From assembly GCF_036417845.1 (NCBI RefSeq), contig NC_089984.1, positions 29,795,447 to 29,859,446 of the forward strand: 64,000 bases of DNA, read 5' to 3'. Position 1 is the stretch's first letter. Each line of letters begins with the position of its first letter. The DNA comes from Apteryx mantelli (lineage: Eukaryota; Chordata; Aves; Apterygiformes; Apterygidae). Under the pieces are notes generated by a model. The model ran no database searches and was not told where the DNA came from. It was given only the letters and a program-made list of their open reading frames with translations. This document shows, in pieces, positions 26,093-37,923 of this stretch. A program made the translations under genes and the position numbers.

Positions 26093-26250
26093 CGGGGGCT
26101 GCCGGCGACGGGGGGGGGGGGGGCCGGCGCGGGGGCTCTCGGCCGCCCCGGTGCAGGCGCCGGCGCGCAATGGCTTCGGCGGCAGCGGGGCTGCTGGCGC
26201 CGGGGCTCCGCCGACACGGGCCGTGATGTCAGAGCGAAACGCGAGTCCCC
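26093..26250 (-). promoter_or_regulatory. KAZALD1: Probable KAZALD1 untranslated first exon and CpG-island promoter
   Basis: A near-consensus donor (G|GTAAGTGACG on the minus strand) lies at 26091-26092 inside a CpG-rich block of about 25.8-26.6 kb. It lies 1.16 kb upstream of the acceptor at 24930. The transcription start is not visible, so the upstream edge given is approximate. A 13-base G run at about 26,108 lies within this exon. No TATA box was seen, as expected of a CpG-island promoter. Confidence 0.45.
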
Positions 26251-27779
26251 CCGCCCTCCTCCGGGCCCGCGTCCCGGCCCCCCCGGCCCAGCTGCCGGGC
26301 ACCCCTTCCCCGCCGGGGTCCCCGCGGCCCCCGCTCCGCAGAGGGGCTGAAGCGGCGGGGACGGAGCCGGCTGGGGCCCCTCTGCCCTGCGAAGGGGCGG
26401 CCGGGGGCACCTGGGGGCAGGACCGTCCCCGCGGGGTCTCTGGCTGCTCACGGCCTTTTCCCAGCGCGGGGTCCGGGGCAGCGAGGGAACCCGCTGCCGG
26501 ACCCTCCCGTCTTCGCCCCCGTTAATCTGCGGGACTCCCTGCTGTAGGGCGTCACCCCCAGGAACGCTTTGGCCACGGGGACAAACGAGTGGGAGAGAAG
26601 AAGCCACCAGAGCCTCAGTTTCCCCGGCTCCTCGGAGAGTGGCGGAGAGCGCGCCTCCCCAGCCAGCGCCCACGGAGGGGTGGAAAGGGCTGAGCATGAA
26701 GAGCTGCGCGTCCGCATCCCGCCGGGGGATCCAGAGCCTGCTCCCCTCCTCCAGGCGAGGAATTTGTGGGATTTGCTTCCATGGCGAATCGCAGGCAAAG
26801 CAAAGCCGTTCCGGGACCCCTCGGAGGATCTGGTTTCCTTTATTGCGCTGCAAAATCTGCTTTTGCTTTCCAAAACCCTCCTGCAAATTCCTTCCGGGCT
26901 CCAGGGCTTTTGCTCAGTCACGTTGCAAATCCAGCCGTGGCTAATGATGGAAAACGCACGAGGCTTCAGCCCCCTAAATCCACCTTTGCCAGCCAAATTC
27001 CCCCTCCAGCTGCCCCACGCAAAGGGGGGGGATCCTGCCGGCTCTGCCTTCGGCCTCTCCTCCCAGGACCAGGACCTGCTACCTTGCCCGGGGCGTCTGC
27101 ACCCCTGAGCCAAGCGCTCCCTCGCCCGGGCCCCGATGCTGCCTCCCTTCCCCAGCACGGCAGCCCCGACCCTGACTCTTTCTCCCACGTGCCGTCTCCT
27201 GGGAATGGGTGCCCGGCGTGTCCCCACAGGGCTTTGCCCACCCTGAAAGAGCACTAACCAGAGCCAAGTGATGCTAGCACTGACTTCTTCTCCTTTAGTC
27301 CTCCGGCGGTGACGCTGGAAAGCTGGTGGCTGTGGGGCCCGGCCAAAGACCAGACACCACGGTGAGGGGCACCAAAGATGATCCCATCTGGGCCAGGCAG
27401 CCTGGAGGGCTGGAGCAACCCATGGCCCCATCCAGCTTCCCTTCCTCTGGAGACACCAAGGGGGCCGCAGACACGTCCCCCTGCCCACACCCAGCCCTGC
27501 GCTTTGAGCCGAGGCGACAGGCAAGTCACGAGCTGGCCCCATGCATTCAATAAGTGGGGCCCAAACCACCTCCAGGCTGACAGCAGAGGGTGGCGTTGGC
27601 CCTGGGGGGCTGCTGTCCCCGCTCCTGGCATCCCCCAGGTTCGGTGGCACGTGCTGCTGAGGTTCAGGACCTCTGGTCTGAGCCGGGAGAGCTCCAGCCC
27701 TGGCACCACATGGCCCAGCGGCTGGAAGCTGCAGGCAGCTCAGCTCCGTCCTGGAAAGCAAGATGGAGCTCAAGCCTGG

Positions 27780-27905
27780 CAGGTAATTAAACCTCCAGCT
27801 TAATGAGACTGTTGAACGTGCTAATAAACAGTAACAGCTATGAATTAGGGGTGTAAGAGCTAACCTGTGCTTAACAAGGAGCTGCATTCAATCACACCTC
27901 CGTTC
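27780..27905. promoter_or_regulatory. Enhancer-like island 7 (KAZALD1-SFXN3 interval)
   Basis: GGTAATTAAACCTCCAGCTT, CTTAATGAGACTG, GTGCTAATAAACAGTAACAG, GCTATGAATTAGGGG and CATTCAATCACACC lie within 125 bp. Non-coding, AT-rich against a GC-rich background. Confidence 0.4.
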
Positions 27906-30900
27906 AGCCGGCGCGTCCCCCGCGAGGCGTCGTTCTTCCCCTGCCGAAAGCCACGCGGCTGCGGATGCTCCCGGAGGGCCCTGGCATCCCTCCAGGGCTC
28001 TGCCGTCGGGATGCGCCCGTCTCGCTCACGGCCAGCATGGGGTGTCCCCGTCCTCCCGGCTGCAGGGTCCTGCCCAGGCCAGAGGCTGACGGCAGGCGAG
28101 GTCCAGGAAAAAGCCGTCCTGGAAAATAAGCCCTGAGCCAAACGACTCAAGGCATGTTATGTCAGGGAGGATTCGCAAGCCGGCGTCAGGCCTGGCTGTG
28201 TTCGGAGGCTGGCGGGAAGACGGGAATGCGAGTTATGTCACGGCGAGAGCAGAAGCAAGCGTTATGGGGAGATGCTGGGCTCATGGCACAGAGTTTGTTC
28301 CCACTGTGCTGCCTGGGGCCGTAAAGGTCTGATTCTAATAATAAACCAAATTTCCCTTGTTCCAGCTCAAAACCGCTGCTGCTCGTCTCCATTTCCTGCC
28401 CGTCACAGCAGCCCGAGACAGACTGGATCCAGCCAGCCCACCCCAAGGTCGTATGGTTTTTGGCTTGTCCCAGCCACGTGCCATGGGTCAACCACAGGCA
28501 CAAGCCATCGTGGCCACTGGGCAGCAGACAGGTCCCTCCAGCCCTGCATGCCAGGCAGGACCTGCTCTGGGAAGCAGCTGGGCTCAGGTTTCTCCAGGCT
28601 TTTCCAGAGCAAATTCTTCCCAGGAACAAGCCCGTCAGCAAATTCTTTGGGAAACGGTTGCAGCTGTGTGCAGGAGGGAAGTGGGTTTCTCAGGCCGGCC
28701 CCAAGGAGCACTGGCTGGGTGGCGAGGGACACTGCAGCCCCTCTCCATCACCTCCACGCGGTCTCTGGAGCATCTCCCAGGTCCAGCGAGCAGCCCCCGC
28801 GGGGATCATTCCATCCCTACCAGTGCTCGTTCCTGCAGAGGAGGCCGGGGAGACGGTGCAGAGCAGCCCCACGTGTGCCCCAGTAACATGTTTTCCCTTG
28901 CAGGGCTGGCTCCGTTAGCTGGTTTCCAGCTGGGATGTGCCATTCCACTCAGCACCCTCCCAGCTCAGCACCCAGCTCCTGTTCCCCTCCCCAGGTGACT
29001 GTGGGGACCTGTCTCCTATCCCTGTCCACACCTCCTGCCCAGGATGAAGAGGCTCCTTGGTGCTGCTGAAGGACGAGGGGCTCACACCATCTTTCCTGAG
29101 CTCCTAGCTCTGCATCTCCATCCTCACAAGGGCTCAGTTTTCACTGCTTCCCCCTGTCCTCGGACCGCAGGGACCAGACCCTTCTGCACGGAGCAGTATT
29201 GTCACCCCACAAGGACCAGCCCCCAAAGACACGGTGGCCCTCACCTTGTACCATGCGTTTTCTGAGCCACCGCAAGCCCCTCTGGCCATGCCCACCTGGG
29301 CAGCCAGCCCTAGTGCTTAGCACCCAGCCTGGTGCTGCGGGGACCGAGGGGCCGTTTTCCTGGGCCGCTGCTGGTGTCCCTGCCTGGGATCGGTCCTGTC
29401 CTCTTCACATCCACCCTGGTTGCCTCGCCGTCCTGCCCGGCCGGAGCCGCCAAGCTGCAAGGCCCCTTTCCCAGCAGAGGCCGGCGCCATGGCTCGGCGG
29501 GGGCTGGATGCGGCTCAGCTCCTTCCACGGAGGAGTCCCTCGGCTTTCGCTGCGGTTTTTCCACCAGCCCCGTCCAAGAGCAGGTCGTATAAACCGGGGC
29601 CAGGAACCAAGACCCGGCAGCGGGGGCCGCATTCCTGGGTCGCTCCCGGGGCTGTCGGGACAAGCCCCCCTCTTTCTGCACCCTCCAGCTGACGTCGCCC
29701 TGCCAACTTTGACACGTGGGGGCCAGGTTAGCGCTCTTCCCACCGCCCCGCTACATGCCAGGCGCTCCCCGGCAGCCCGACCCCGGAGCAAACAGGAGCT
29801 ATTCTGGGCTCTGTGGGACGGGGGCACCCAGCCCGGCTGCTGCCCCGAGGTCGACAGGGCGGGAGAAGGGGGTGAAGCTATTTAGAAGGGGACACGTGCC
29901 TCTCCTCCTCTTCCCTGTGTTGGACAAGGGGCGCACAAAGAGAAAGCAAAGCAGCCCAGTTCACGCACTTGGAGCACGTCAGAGACCTCCCCAAAGGCAC
30001 GAGACCCCTTATAACACAGGGGGAAACTGAGGCACAGAAGACATCGGGCCCCTAAAGTCACCCTGGGGAGCCCAGGACCCCTGCGTCTCCCTCCCAACCT
30101 TTCCACGGACGTTTGTGCCACAGCACATCCCGCACCACAGTATCTCCGTGCAGAAAGTCAGCACAGGGACTTGCTCCAGCTGCAGATGAGCCCAGCTAAG
30201 AGAAAAGGTCCTGTCCAGGTGAGCACCCTGAGCTGGCTTGGCATGCAGCCATGGGCCATCGGAGAGGCAGGCCAACCCTTGGGGCAGCAATCTGGGCTCC
30301 AAGAGTCTCGGAAACCTCATCCAGGGAGAAGGTGCGAGAGCAGGCTGGGACCACAGGAGGTGGGAGGAGGCTCAGGATGGGGAAACTGAGGCCGGACGCC
30401 CCGGTGCTGCCATTCCCCGGGTGCCCACGCTGGAAGCTGCTGCGGGCTCCATGCACCAGGGATTAATCTAGTTACGGGCTCAGCCTGGCTGAGCTGTCTG
30501 TGCCTCCTGGTTATGGGTCCAAAGGACCATTAGGAGCAAGGAGAAGGGGGCAGGTTCCCACAGCAGCACCCAAGCCCCTTTCCCCACCGGCCTCCCCCTT
30601 GCTAATGCCTTTAGCAGCCAGACGGGTGCCAGAGCCCCTGGGGACGGGCTAAAGGGGGGGCCTGAGCCAGAACGGGCCCCGGGGAGCCACTGCGCTGGGG
30701 AGGGGACTCACAGCCGGGGAATTGGGGGAGCTGGGCTGGGAACCAGGCTGAGCCAGACCCTGCCTAGAGCTCACCCACCACCCCCTGCCCCTTCTTGGTT
30801 ATGGGATGCTGGGTCTGGCCATACTGGGGGGGGGGCTCAGTGGCCCAGAGGTTTCAGCCTGTGCTCAGCCCCTGCACCCTGCTGCCCCTCGCACAGGGCC

Positions 30901-31435
30901 CTAAGGGGCTTAGGTGGCCCAGGAGCCCTGGAGAGGCAGACGGGTGCAGGCAAGGTGCAGGCAGCAGGCTCCGGGGTCTTTGCTGCCACCTCCAGGGCGC
31001 TGCTGGCCTCGTCCCCGGCTCTTGCTACGACACCCCGTCCCTGTACCCCGAGGCTCGGCCCTGCGGCTCAGCTGAGCAATGCATGGCCACACCAGCCCGC
31101 TCGGCTCCCTGCGCCCCAAAACACCCCCCCATGCAACCCCCCCCCCCCAACATAGCGTCCCTGCCCCGAGCAGGAAACGGGCTTGGGGACCCTGCCGGGC
31201 TGCAGGGACCCTCTGCTCAGCCTGCGCCGGGTGCACAGGCTGCCTGGCACCAGGACGGGCGCTCAGGAGGGTGCTGCCAGCTCTCCTGTGCCCGCCGTTC
31301 CCTCGCGTGGGATGCCGGAGCCGGGGAAGGTCACCCAGCGCCTGTGCCAGGCCAGGGCCCCGGCACCCCCCGCCACCGGGGATGCTAAATGGGGAGGGGG
31401 ATCCTGCCCGCCCTCCCTGCAAGAGGCTGCCCATT
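27906..31435. other. Intergenic stretch between islands 7 and 8
   Basis: No exon or transposon was recognised. Two GAAACTGAGGC words occur on the plus strand at about 30,023 and 30,381. Open frames of up to 228 codons show no family resemblance. Confidence 0.4.
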
Positions 31436-31439
31436 TCCA

Positions 31440-31605
31440 GGCGTCATTAAAGAGCAATTAGCTGGAAATTAAGCTGAGAACAAGTATTGATTAGCTCATT
31501 AAGGCTGGGGGAGCCGGCTGTGGTGGCAGGAATTACTGCCGCTCGCCCTCATTATGGGCAAGGTTAAAGCTTGTGGTCGGGCAGCTCATTAAAAATGCCA
31601 GGGAC
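31440..31605. promoter_or_regulatory. Enhancer-like island 8
   Basis: Closely spaced TAAT/ATTA words: GCGTCATTAAAGAGCAATTA, GCTGGAAATTAAGCTGAG, TATTGATTAGCTCATTAAGG, GGCAGGAATTACTGCC and GCTCATTAAAAATGCC. The ATTAGCT and ATTAAGCTG words repeat in near-direct order. Non-coding. Confidence 0.45.
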
Positions 31606-32389
31606 CAATCGATGCCCCCAGCCCAGCGCCTCCCAGCGCCTCCCCAGCGCTCCTGGGGACACGCAGCCCCTGCCGTTCGGGCCTGGCCTGTGACCTCCGG
31701 CATGAGCGCAGCAAGGGGCCCCGGCGTCCTGGGCGACTGCCAGGGCTCCCCCGCAGAGGCGGCAGCATCACCTTCAGGCCTTGTGAACCCCCCGCCAAAA
31801 TTTGCCATTCAGGGGCTGCTCTCCCTTTCCCCCCACCGTATAACTCCTGCTCGGCGGCAGGGGACCCACGGGGACAGGTTCCCCCCTCACCCAGCGAAGT
31901 CACCCGGTCCACAGGCTCACAGCAGAGCTACCAGCTCTGGGACTGGGTAGCCAGCACAGTCCAGCTTGGTTTGTGGGGCAAATCCAGCCTGGGACTGCTC
32001 CCCAAGCAGAGACAAGTTTGTCAGGTCTCAGCCCAGGGGTACCAGCTTGCATTGAGGGGTGGAAGGGCAAAGGAGGGGGATCAGGGATGGGATGAAAACA
32101 GGTGGGGATGCGGGGACAGATGGACAGACAGCCAGGGGCTCTGCAGCAGAGCCCTCCTACGTGGAGGAGCCCCAGCCCCACGGCTCGTGGGGGCTCTGGG
32201 CATCAGGTCGGACGCAGCCGCACAGAGCCCCTGTGCCCCCATCCCCGCATCCCCCCCCGCCTCCATGCCGTCCCCATCTCCACCTCTCCCAGCTGCCCGC
32301 GGCGCCGGGCCAGCTCCCAGCCCGTGCGTGCAAGCAGGGCGTCCCCGCGCCCAGCGGATGGCGCGTGCAGGCTGGGGAGGGGGAGAAGT

Positions 32390-32705
32390 GGAGGGGTGTC
32401 ATCATTATTTTTGTTTTCCTTGCACTGCCCTGGAAATATATTGTATTCTCAGCTAATCCCGTTCAATTACAGCACAATAAAACACATAATAAAAACGTAA
32501 TTCATTTTTCCCGAGCGCTCCATCTCCCCGCGTCTTGGCAAGCTATTAAAAATTTGTCTTCATTTTTCTGGCAAGAGCCTTGTACCTTTTCATCTTTAAT
32601 TTATGAGAGCAGAATAGCAATTGACAGGCCCTTATTGCGCGGCGAGGGGCTGCATTATTTATAAGCCGCCAATGGCTGGCTCAGGGGAGATATTTGCAAT
32701 ATGCC
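32390..32705. promoter_or_regulatory. Enhancer-like island 9, strongest in the window
   Basis: About 315 bp of strongly AT-rich sequence lies in otherwise GC-rich DNA. It includes GTCATCATTATTTTTGTTTT, CAATTACAGCACAATAAAAC, AAAAACGTAATTCATTTTTC, TTTAATTTATGAGAGC, AGCAATTGACAGGCCC (a TGACAG Meis/Pbx-type core), TTTATAAGCCGCCAATGG and GATATTTGCAATATGCC. There is no credible open frame. It has the character of an ancient developmental enhancer; conservation was not tested. Confidence 0.5.
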
Positions 32706-33950
32706 GGGGCTGGCAGAAGGAAGGGGCTGGTTGTCCCCCCCCAGCCTGCCCCCCTGCCGCCGGGTGCCACCCCCAGCCGCCCGGTGGGCACGCAGGGCCC
32801 CAGACCCCTGCCCCAGCCGGCGCTGGCCCAGGGTTTCTCCGGGTGCCGAGTGCCCTCTGCCGGGAACCAGCGCGCCGGGCCCGAGCGGAGCGGAGCCCCC
32901 GCAGGTCGCCGGTGCCCTGGCGCGGGCCGAAGGGAAGGGCCGGGCACCGGCAGAGCACGAGCAGGCCGAGCCGTCCCTGCCCTGTGCCACCACCAGCCGC
33001 CTGCTCCACTGCCGGCACGGTGCGCAGGAGGGGAAACTGAGGCATGGTGGCCACCGCCACCCGGGACGGGGTTAAAGGCACTTGGTGCAGGGGGCTGGCC
33101 CCAGGGCGGCACGGCTGTGGCTTTCCCAGCGCATCGCCAACACCCAAGGGACAAGGCTCTGGATCTGGCGGACGGCAGGCACAGACCCCCGGCACAGAGA
33201 CGGGGACATCTGGGGACAGAGAGGGCCAGCAGCTGGGTCGGTTGGGCTACCAGGACGGGGGGCTTGTGGAGTGGGAGAGCTTTGGGGGGGGCTCCGTACA
33301 CCCCTCGCGAGGCACCGCCAGCAGCCGGGCTGGGAGGGAGGACAGAGCCCGGGCCGGGGCCGGGAGAGAGGAGCAGCGATTTGACTCTGGAGGCGAGCAC
33401 TGCGGGAGCCGAGCTCTCCGGAAAAGCAGGGCTACGGGAGAGCAGCGAGGGGAAACCCACTGCCCGCCGGCTGCCCGGGGCCCTGCTACGGCAGCGACGT
33501 GCTTTCCCATCGCCGTGCACGGCCGGAGAGCGGGATAAAAATAGCCCAGCTGGAGAAGCAGGCGCAGGCCGGAGGGCCGTGCTGGATGCGGATTTCGCCC
33601 GAGCACCCTGCGAGCCCACAGCACGAGGGGGTGGGAGCGCGGCGCGGCCCAGGGAAATGCCTCCCGCCTCCCCAAACAGGCAGCGTCGAGGTGCAAAGCT
33701 GCCTGTGCTAAAAAAAAACCCTCCTGACAGCTGGATGGGCTTAAAGGCACGCTGAGCCGTCGGAGGCAGCTGCAAAGGCTTGAAAGCAGGAGCAAACACG
33801 GCGCCCCAGCACCCAGCCTGACGGCCCAGTCCTCTTCCCATCCCCACCCACTTCGGGGCCAGGGTGCCGGGGCAGGAACCGGGGAAATCGCCCATCGCCA
33901 GGCAGCTTCCGCTCACTTAGGCACTGGTAATCCACACACTTCTCCCCATT
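32706..33950. other. GC-rich intergenic DNA before the SFXN3 3' end
   Basis: Open frames of 353 codons (plus) and 411 codons (minus) overlap here. Both are Pro/Gly/Arg/Ala-rich and lack domains, so neither is accepted. One GAAACTGAGGCA word lies at about 33,033. Confidence 0.4.
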
Positions 33951-33975
33951 TTTGGTTTTGTATAAACAACCTGCC

Positions 33976-33981
33976 TTTATT
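33976..33981 (-). terminator. SFXN3: Candidate SFXN3 poly(A) signal
   Basis: AATAAA on the minus strand, in an AT-rich patch about 930 bp below the SFXN3 stop, followed by a T/G-containing stretch (GGTTGTTTATAC). An AT-rich inverted repeat (ATATATGT at 33,991-33,998; ACATATAT at 34,009-34,016) lies just upstream of it in transcript order. This implies a 3' UTR of about 33,955-34,908. Confidence 0.5.
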
Positions 33982-34908
33982 ATTTGGTATATATATGTTG
34001 TATATAATACATATATCAAAAATCACTGGAGGAAACCACGGTGTGCTTAAAGCCATGTGAGAAGGTCCCGCTGCAAGCAAGCGCTCCGAGAAGGTGTAGA
34101 GTAACCCCACGCGGGGAGCCAAGCCTCGAACAAAGATGACATTAAAAAGAGAATAAAAAGGGGCTGTTTGCGGGGATTAAAATGTGCAATTTGCTCTGGT
34201 GACAGAAGGGCCGGAAAGCCAGATTAAATCGCTGCCCTGGAATAGCCCAGAGAGGAGAGCACAGGGTGAGCTGTGAGCGCGCACCCGGGGGGAGGAGAGA
34301 GACCGCCGGGTCCAAGCCGCTGCGTGCATCCAAAATCACTCACCCTGGCTCTTTTCTTTTTTTTGGAGGAGGTTTTCTTCTCGTGGGTTGCTCTGCCATC
34401 CCCATGGAGCAGCAGCCAGACTCCCGGGGCGCCGGCAAGCCCGGCCCTGCGGCGGGGGGAGCGCCGGGCTCAGCTCGGGGGGCACCTCGCTCCTTCCCGC
34501 CCGGCGCCCCGGGTTCAAACCTCGAGCGCCGTGATTGTCTTCGGCCTCCCAAAGCTTGGGAGCACGGTTTTCCTCTCGCCCCGCCGCTCGCGATGAGACG
34601 AGGGCCCCGGCTCCACCAGCCCCGCGCCAGCCTGCTCCGCGGGCCGAGAGCAGCCAAAGGGCTCCGGGGGGGGGGGGGGGCAGAGGAAGGGGGGCCCCAA
34701 GCATCCCGCTCCGAGGACCTGCCCGGGTTTGTTCAGGAAAGACCGGCACGACGGCACAGGGGTCTGCGTCACTACCTATGGCCCGGACGCCCGGGACCTA
34801 CGGACACACGAGAGCCAAGGGAAAGCAGCAGCGTCCCCGGAAGGCTGCTCCGGGGCCAAGCGCGGCGGCGTGCCGGCCCGGCGGCTCGGCAGCCCGCGGG
34901 GACCCCCT

Positions 34909-37900
34909 TCAGAGCCCCTTGTTGAAGTAGACGACCTCCACGGCCGGCTCTTTCTCCCGGATCCGAGCTTGGACTTGGGGCTCCAGACGGCTCACGCGCA
35001 TCGAGCTGCCGAGGCGAGGCGGAGCGAGGTCAGGGCCGGGAGCCGGCCGGCTGCCCGCCGTGCCCTGTCCCGCGGAGGCGCGCGCGCGCCCGGCGCCCGG
35101 CCCGTCCTTACCTTTTCTGCGGGAAGAGCGCGCAGCACAGCGGGGTCGCAAACACCAGGCTGCGAAGGAAAGGCGAGGAGAAGCCGTGAGCGGCGTCCCC
35201 GCGGCACGGAGCGGCCCCCGCGCAGGACCCCGCGCGGGCGGCTTACCAGAGTCCCACCAGGCCGACCTGCAGGGGTGCGTTGAGGTACGGGTAGCGCTGC
35301 CGGCGACAGGGAGAGGCTTCGTGTTAACGGGGCGCCGGCGCCGGCCCCCCGGCCCCCCGGCCCCCCAGCCTTACCTTCAGGAAAGCTCTCTTCTCCAGGG
35401 CATTCATGATCACCGGCGGGATGGCTGGGGCAGAGGAGAAGGCAATCAGCTCCCAGCGCCCCCGGGCCCCCGGCGGCCGCGGGAGCCCTTGCGGCACGCC
35501 GCGGCTCGGGGCGCTCACCCATGGCCGGAGCCGCCATGCCGATGCGCGACACCACCACTTGGAAAATGGCCTTCCGGGCCGCGGCCGTGGACTCGCCCAG
35601 GCGGTTGCCGTTCTCGTCCGTGATGGGGATCCCCAGCTTCAGCTCCCTGCAGGGAGCGCGGGGGTGAGGGGGGGCACCGAGGGATGGCGCAGGGCAGGCT
35701 GGTCTCTGCTCATATTCCCCCCCCTGCGCTGTGCAATAAGTGGGGGGGGGTCTCAGCCGGAGACCAAATTCCCACTTTGGTGGGGTTCTCAGGGCTGGCT
35801 CATAGCTGGCATTAAGCGGTAATCCCTGGGGACGCAATCGGGCATTTGCACCCTCCAAACCAAGCCACCCCCAGGCCTCGGGGTGGGGGATGCCAGCCAG
35901 GTCAGGAAGGAGCCCCCCTGCAAAGCCGGGGGCACTGCGGCCCCCACACCCCACGCCAGGGCCTGGCGTAGCCCGGGGCAGCGCCCCGAACGCGCCTGCC
36001 CGGCCGGGGACTCACCTCTGCCTCATCAGCGGGATGTTGATGCAGTTGGCGGCAGCCACAGCTGCAAAGGGCACGTAGCGGCCGATGATGGCTGGCAAGT
36101 GCTGGGGGAGAAGGGGGGGCACGTCATGGAGAGGCTTTGGGGGCACAGCTGGCTGTCCCCAGGTTTGCCACCAGGTCCTGTAGGACCCTGGGGTGTCCCA
36201 GCCCCGCCGGGGCAAAGCCGTTCCCTCCTTCCCCTCAACTCCCAGCCCAGAGGGTGGCTGAGCCCCATCGGGTGGCCCATGTCCCTTCCCAGCCCCAGGG
36301 GTGAAAGACCCAGCCAGGGCTGGAGCCAGGCTGGCAGGGCCAGAGGGGACATGCCACTTCTGGAGACACTGCTTGGAGAGGGGCTACCTTGTGTCCCCCG
36401 CCACGTGGTCCCTTTCCTCCCTTTTCTCCCCTGCCCCAGGTGATGGGGTGAATTCCCAGCTCAGCTCAGGGGGGTTAGGCAGTGGGGACCCCCCACGGGG
36501 AGGGTCTTAGCAGGGCCACGAGCCCTGGCCAGCGATGGCCAAAGGTCTGGCTACCTTACCTTGGTGAGAGATTTGAGCCCCAGCGCTGTGACAACTGCCC
36601 CCGTGGTCGCGCTCACGTAGGCGGTTCCCAGCTGGCTGCAAAGGCAGGAGGTGACACCGGTGAGCTCAGGTCCCCACCATCCTACCACCCCTCGGGAGGC
36701 AGGATGCCTGGGTTCCTCTCCCAGCTCTGCCACCGACCCACCAGACAGCCCTGCTCTTGTCCCTTCACCTCTGGGTGTGCCAGGTCCCCGTTGCCGCAGC
36801 TCATGGCCCCCTGCCATTCAAGAAGCTGCTTGCAAGGCACAAGGGCGCTGCCAAAACCCCCAGCATTTGGGGGGTCCTGGGGGGCAATGCAGAGGGACAC
36901 CTACCTGGGGGGGATGGGTGCGTCCCCGCTGCGGTTGGTGTAGTTGACGATGGCATTGAAGGACTGGTTCACCCACTGCCAGAAGAGCACAGCCGGCGTG
37001 GTCCTGCCAGGGACAGCAGGGTGCTGGCATCACCAGGAGCTGCCACCACCCCAGGGTCCATATAGTATGGGTTCCCCCCCAGGTATGGGGCACACTGCCC
37101 CTCCTGCACCTCAGGGGCATCGAGGGGGGCCAGGATGGGCAGGGAGGGCCATGGTACCTGTAGAAGGTCAGCATGCACCCGGTGATGGTCATGTTCATGG
37201 GCACCTGGGCCGACATGCGCCCAATGAGGAGCATCTTCTCGCCCGTGTCGGGGTGGAAAGCCGAGTCGTAGACGTACTTGGCCCGCCAGAGCTGGTCCTC
37301 CGTCAGCCCCGGGGGCACCGTGCCCGCCCTGCGAGGCGAGGGGCAGAACCGGTCAGACCCCTGCCGCTATCCTCCCCACCGCTGCCCACCCCACATGGGG
37401 CAGCTCGGCAGCCCAGAGGTGCCAGGCAACGCCATGGGGCACACATGGGGCAGTGTCCCTTCGCCCCGAGCCAGCAGCTGGCTTTGGCTAGGGGGGCAAA
37501 GAGCTGGTGCTCGGTCCTTGGGCATGGGACAAATCACCTGGATCCAGTGCCACCAGCAAGGACACAGGGGACAGTCCCAAGATGCCCGCTCTCCCGGCTC
37601 CCCGAAACCACCCCGCTCCTGCCCTGGGAAGCCAGGGCGCCTGGGTTCCTCCTCCCCATCATCGCTCCTCTCCTCCCGGCCCCTTCCCACCCTTGGGGCC
37701 AGCACCTCGGCCCCACGGCCCCGTCCTGCCCGGGAGCCGGGCCGCAGCGCCCCGCGCACCTGTAGTCCTCCACGACGCGGCGGGCCTCCTCCAGCGTGGC
37801 CCCGGAGAGCAGCAGGTTTCGGGGGTCCGTCACCATGAAGAAGTGCTTGGCCCGGCCCTGGAAGGTGCTCTGGTCCCAGCGGGGCTCCCGGATGTTGATG

Positions 37901-37923
37901 GTGGCGGGCAGGGCCGGTGGCAT
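34909..37923 (-). CDS. SFXN3: SFXN3, sideroflexin-3 mitochondrial serine transporter (complete, 10 coding exons)
   Basis: Coding exons are 37760-37923, 37158-37328, 36905-37003, 36560-36635, 36016-36101, 35519-35646, 35375-35424, 35247-35296, 35112-35159 and 34909-35005. They total 969 bp and 322 residues; mammalian SFXN3 is about 321-325. All phases close exactly. Recognisable segments are [12 protein letters not shown] near the N terminus, the family HPDTGE motif (FHPDTGEKM), [43 protein letters not shown] and the end VVYFNKGL. Sideroflexins are multi-pass inner-mitochondrial-membrane proteins that import serine for one-carbon metabolism; SFXN1 and SFXN3 overlap in this role. The first residues (MPPALPAT) differ from mammals but align in length. 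The gene is divergent from PDZD7. SFXN1 and SFXN2 are less likely, since the recalled SFXN3 sequence and the neighbouring genes both match. Confidence 0.97.

Noticed and set aside
25182-26525. 447-codon open frame, plus strand
   Set aside because: It lies over the KAZALD1 CpG island and is Pro/Gly/Ala/Arg-rich with no domain. High GC removes stop codons.
26448-27887. 479-codon open frame, minus strand
   Set aside because: Compositional. It overlaps other long frames on the opposite strand and resembles no family.
28140-28270. Repeated TTATGTCA words
   Set aside because: Only two copies with unrelated flanks, consistent with chance.
32681-33916. Overlapping 411-codon (minus) and 353-codon (plus) open frames
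   Set aside because: Both strands being open at once is a GC effect. No domain or homolog was recognised.
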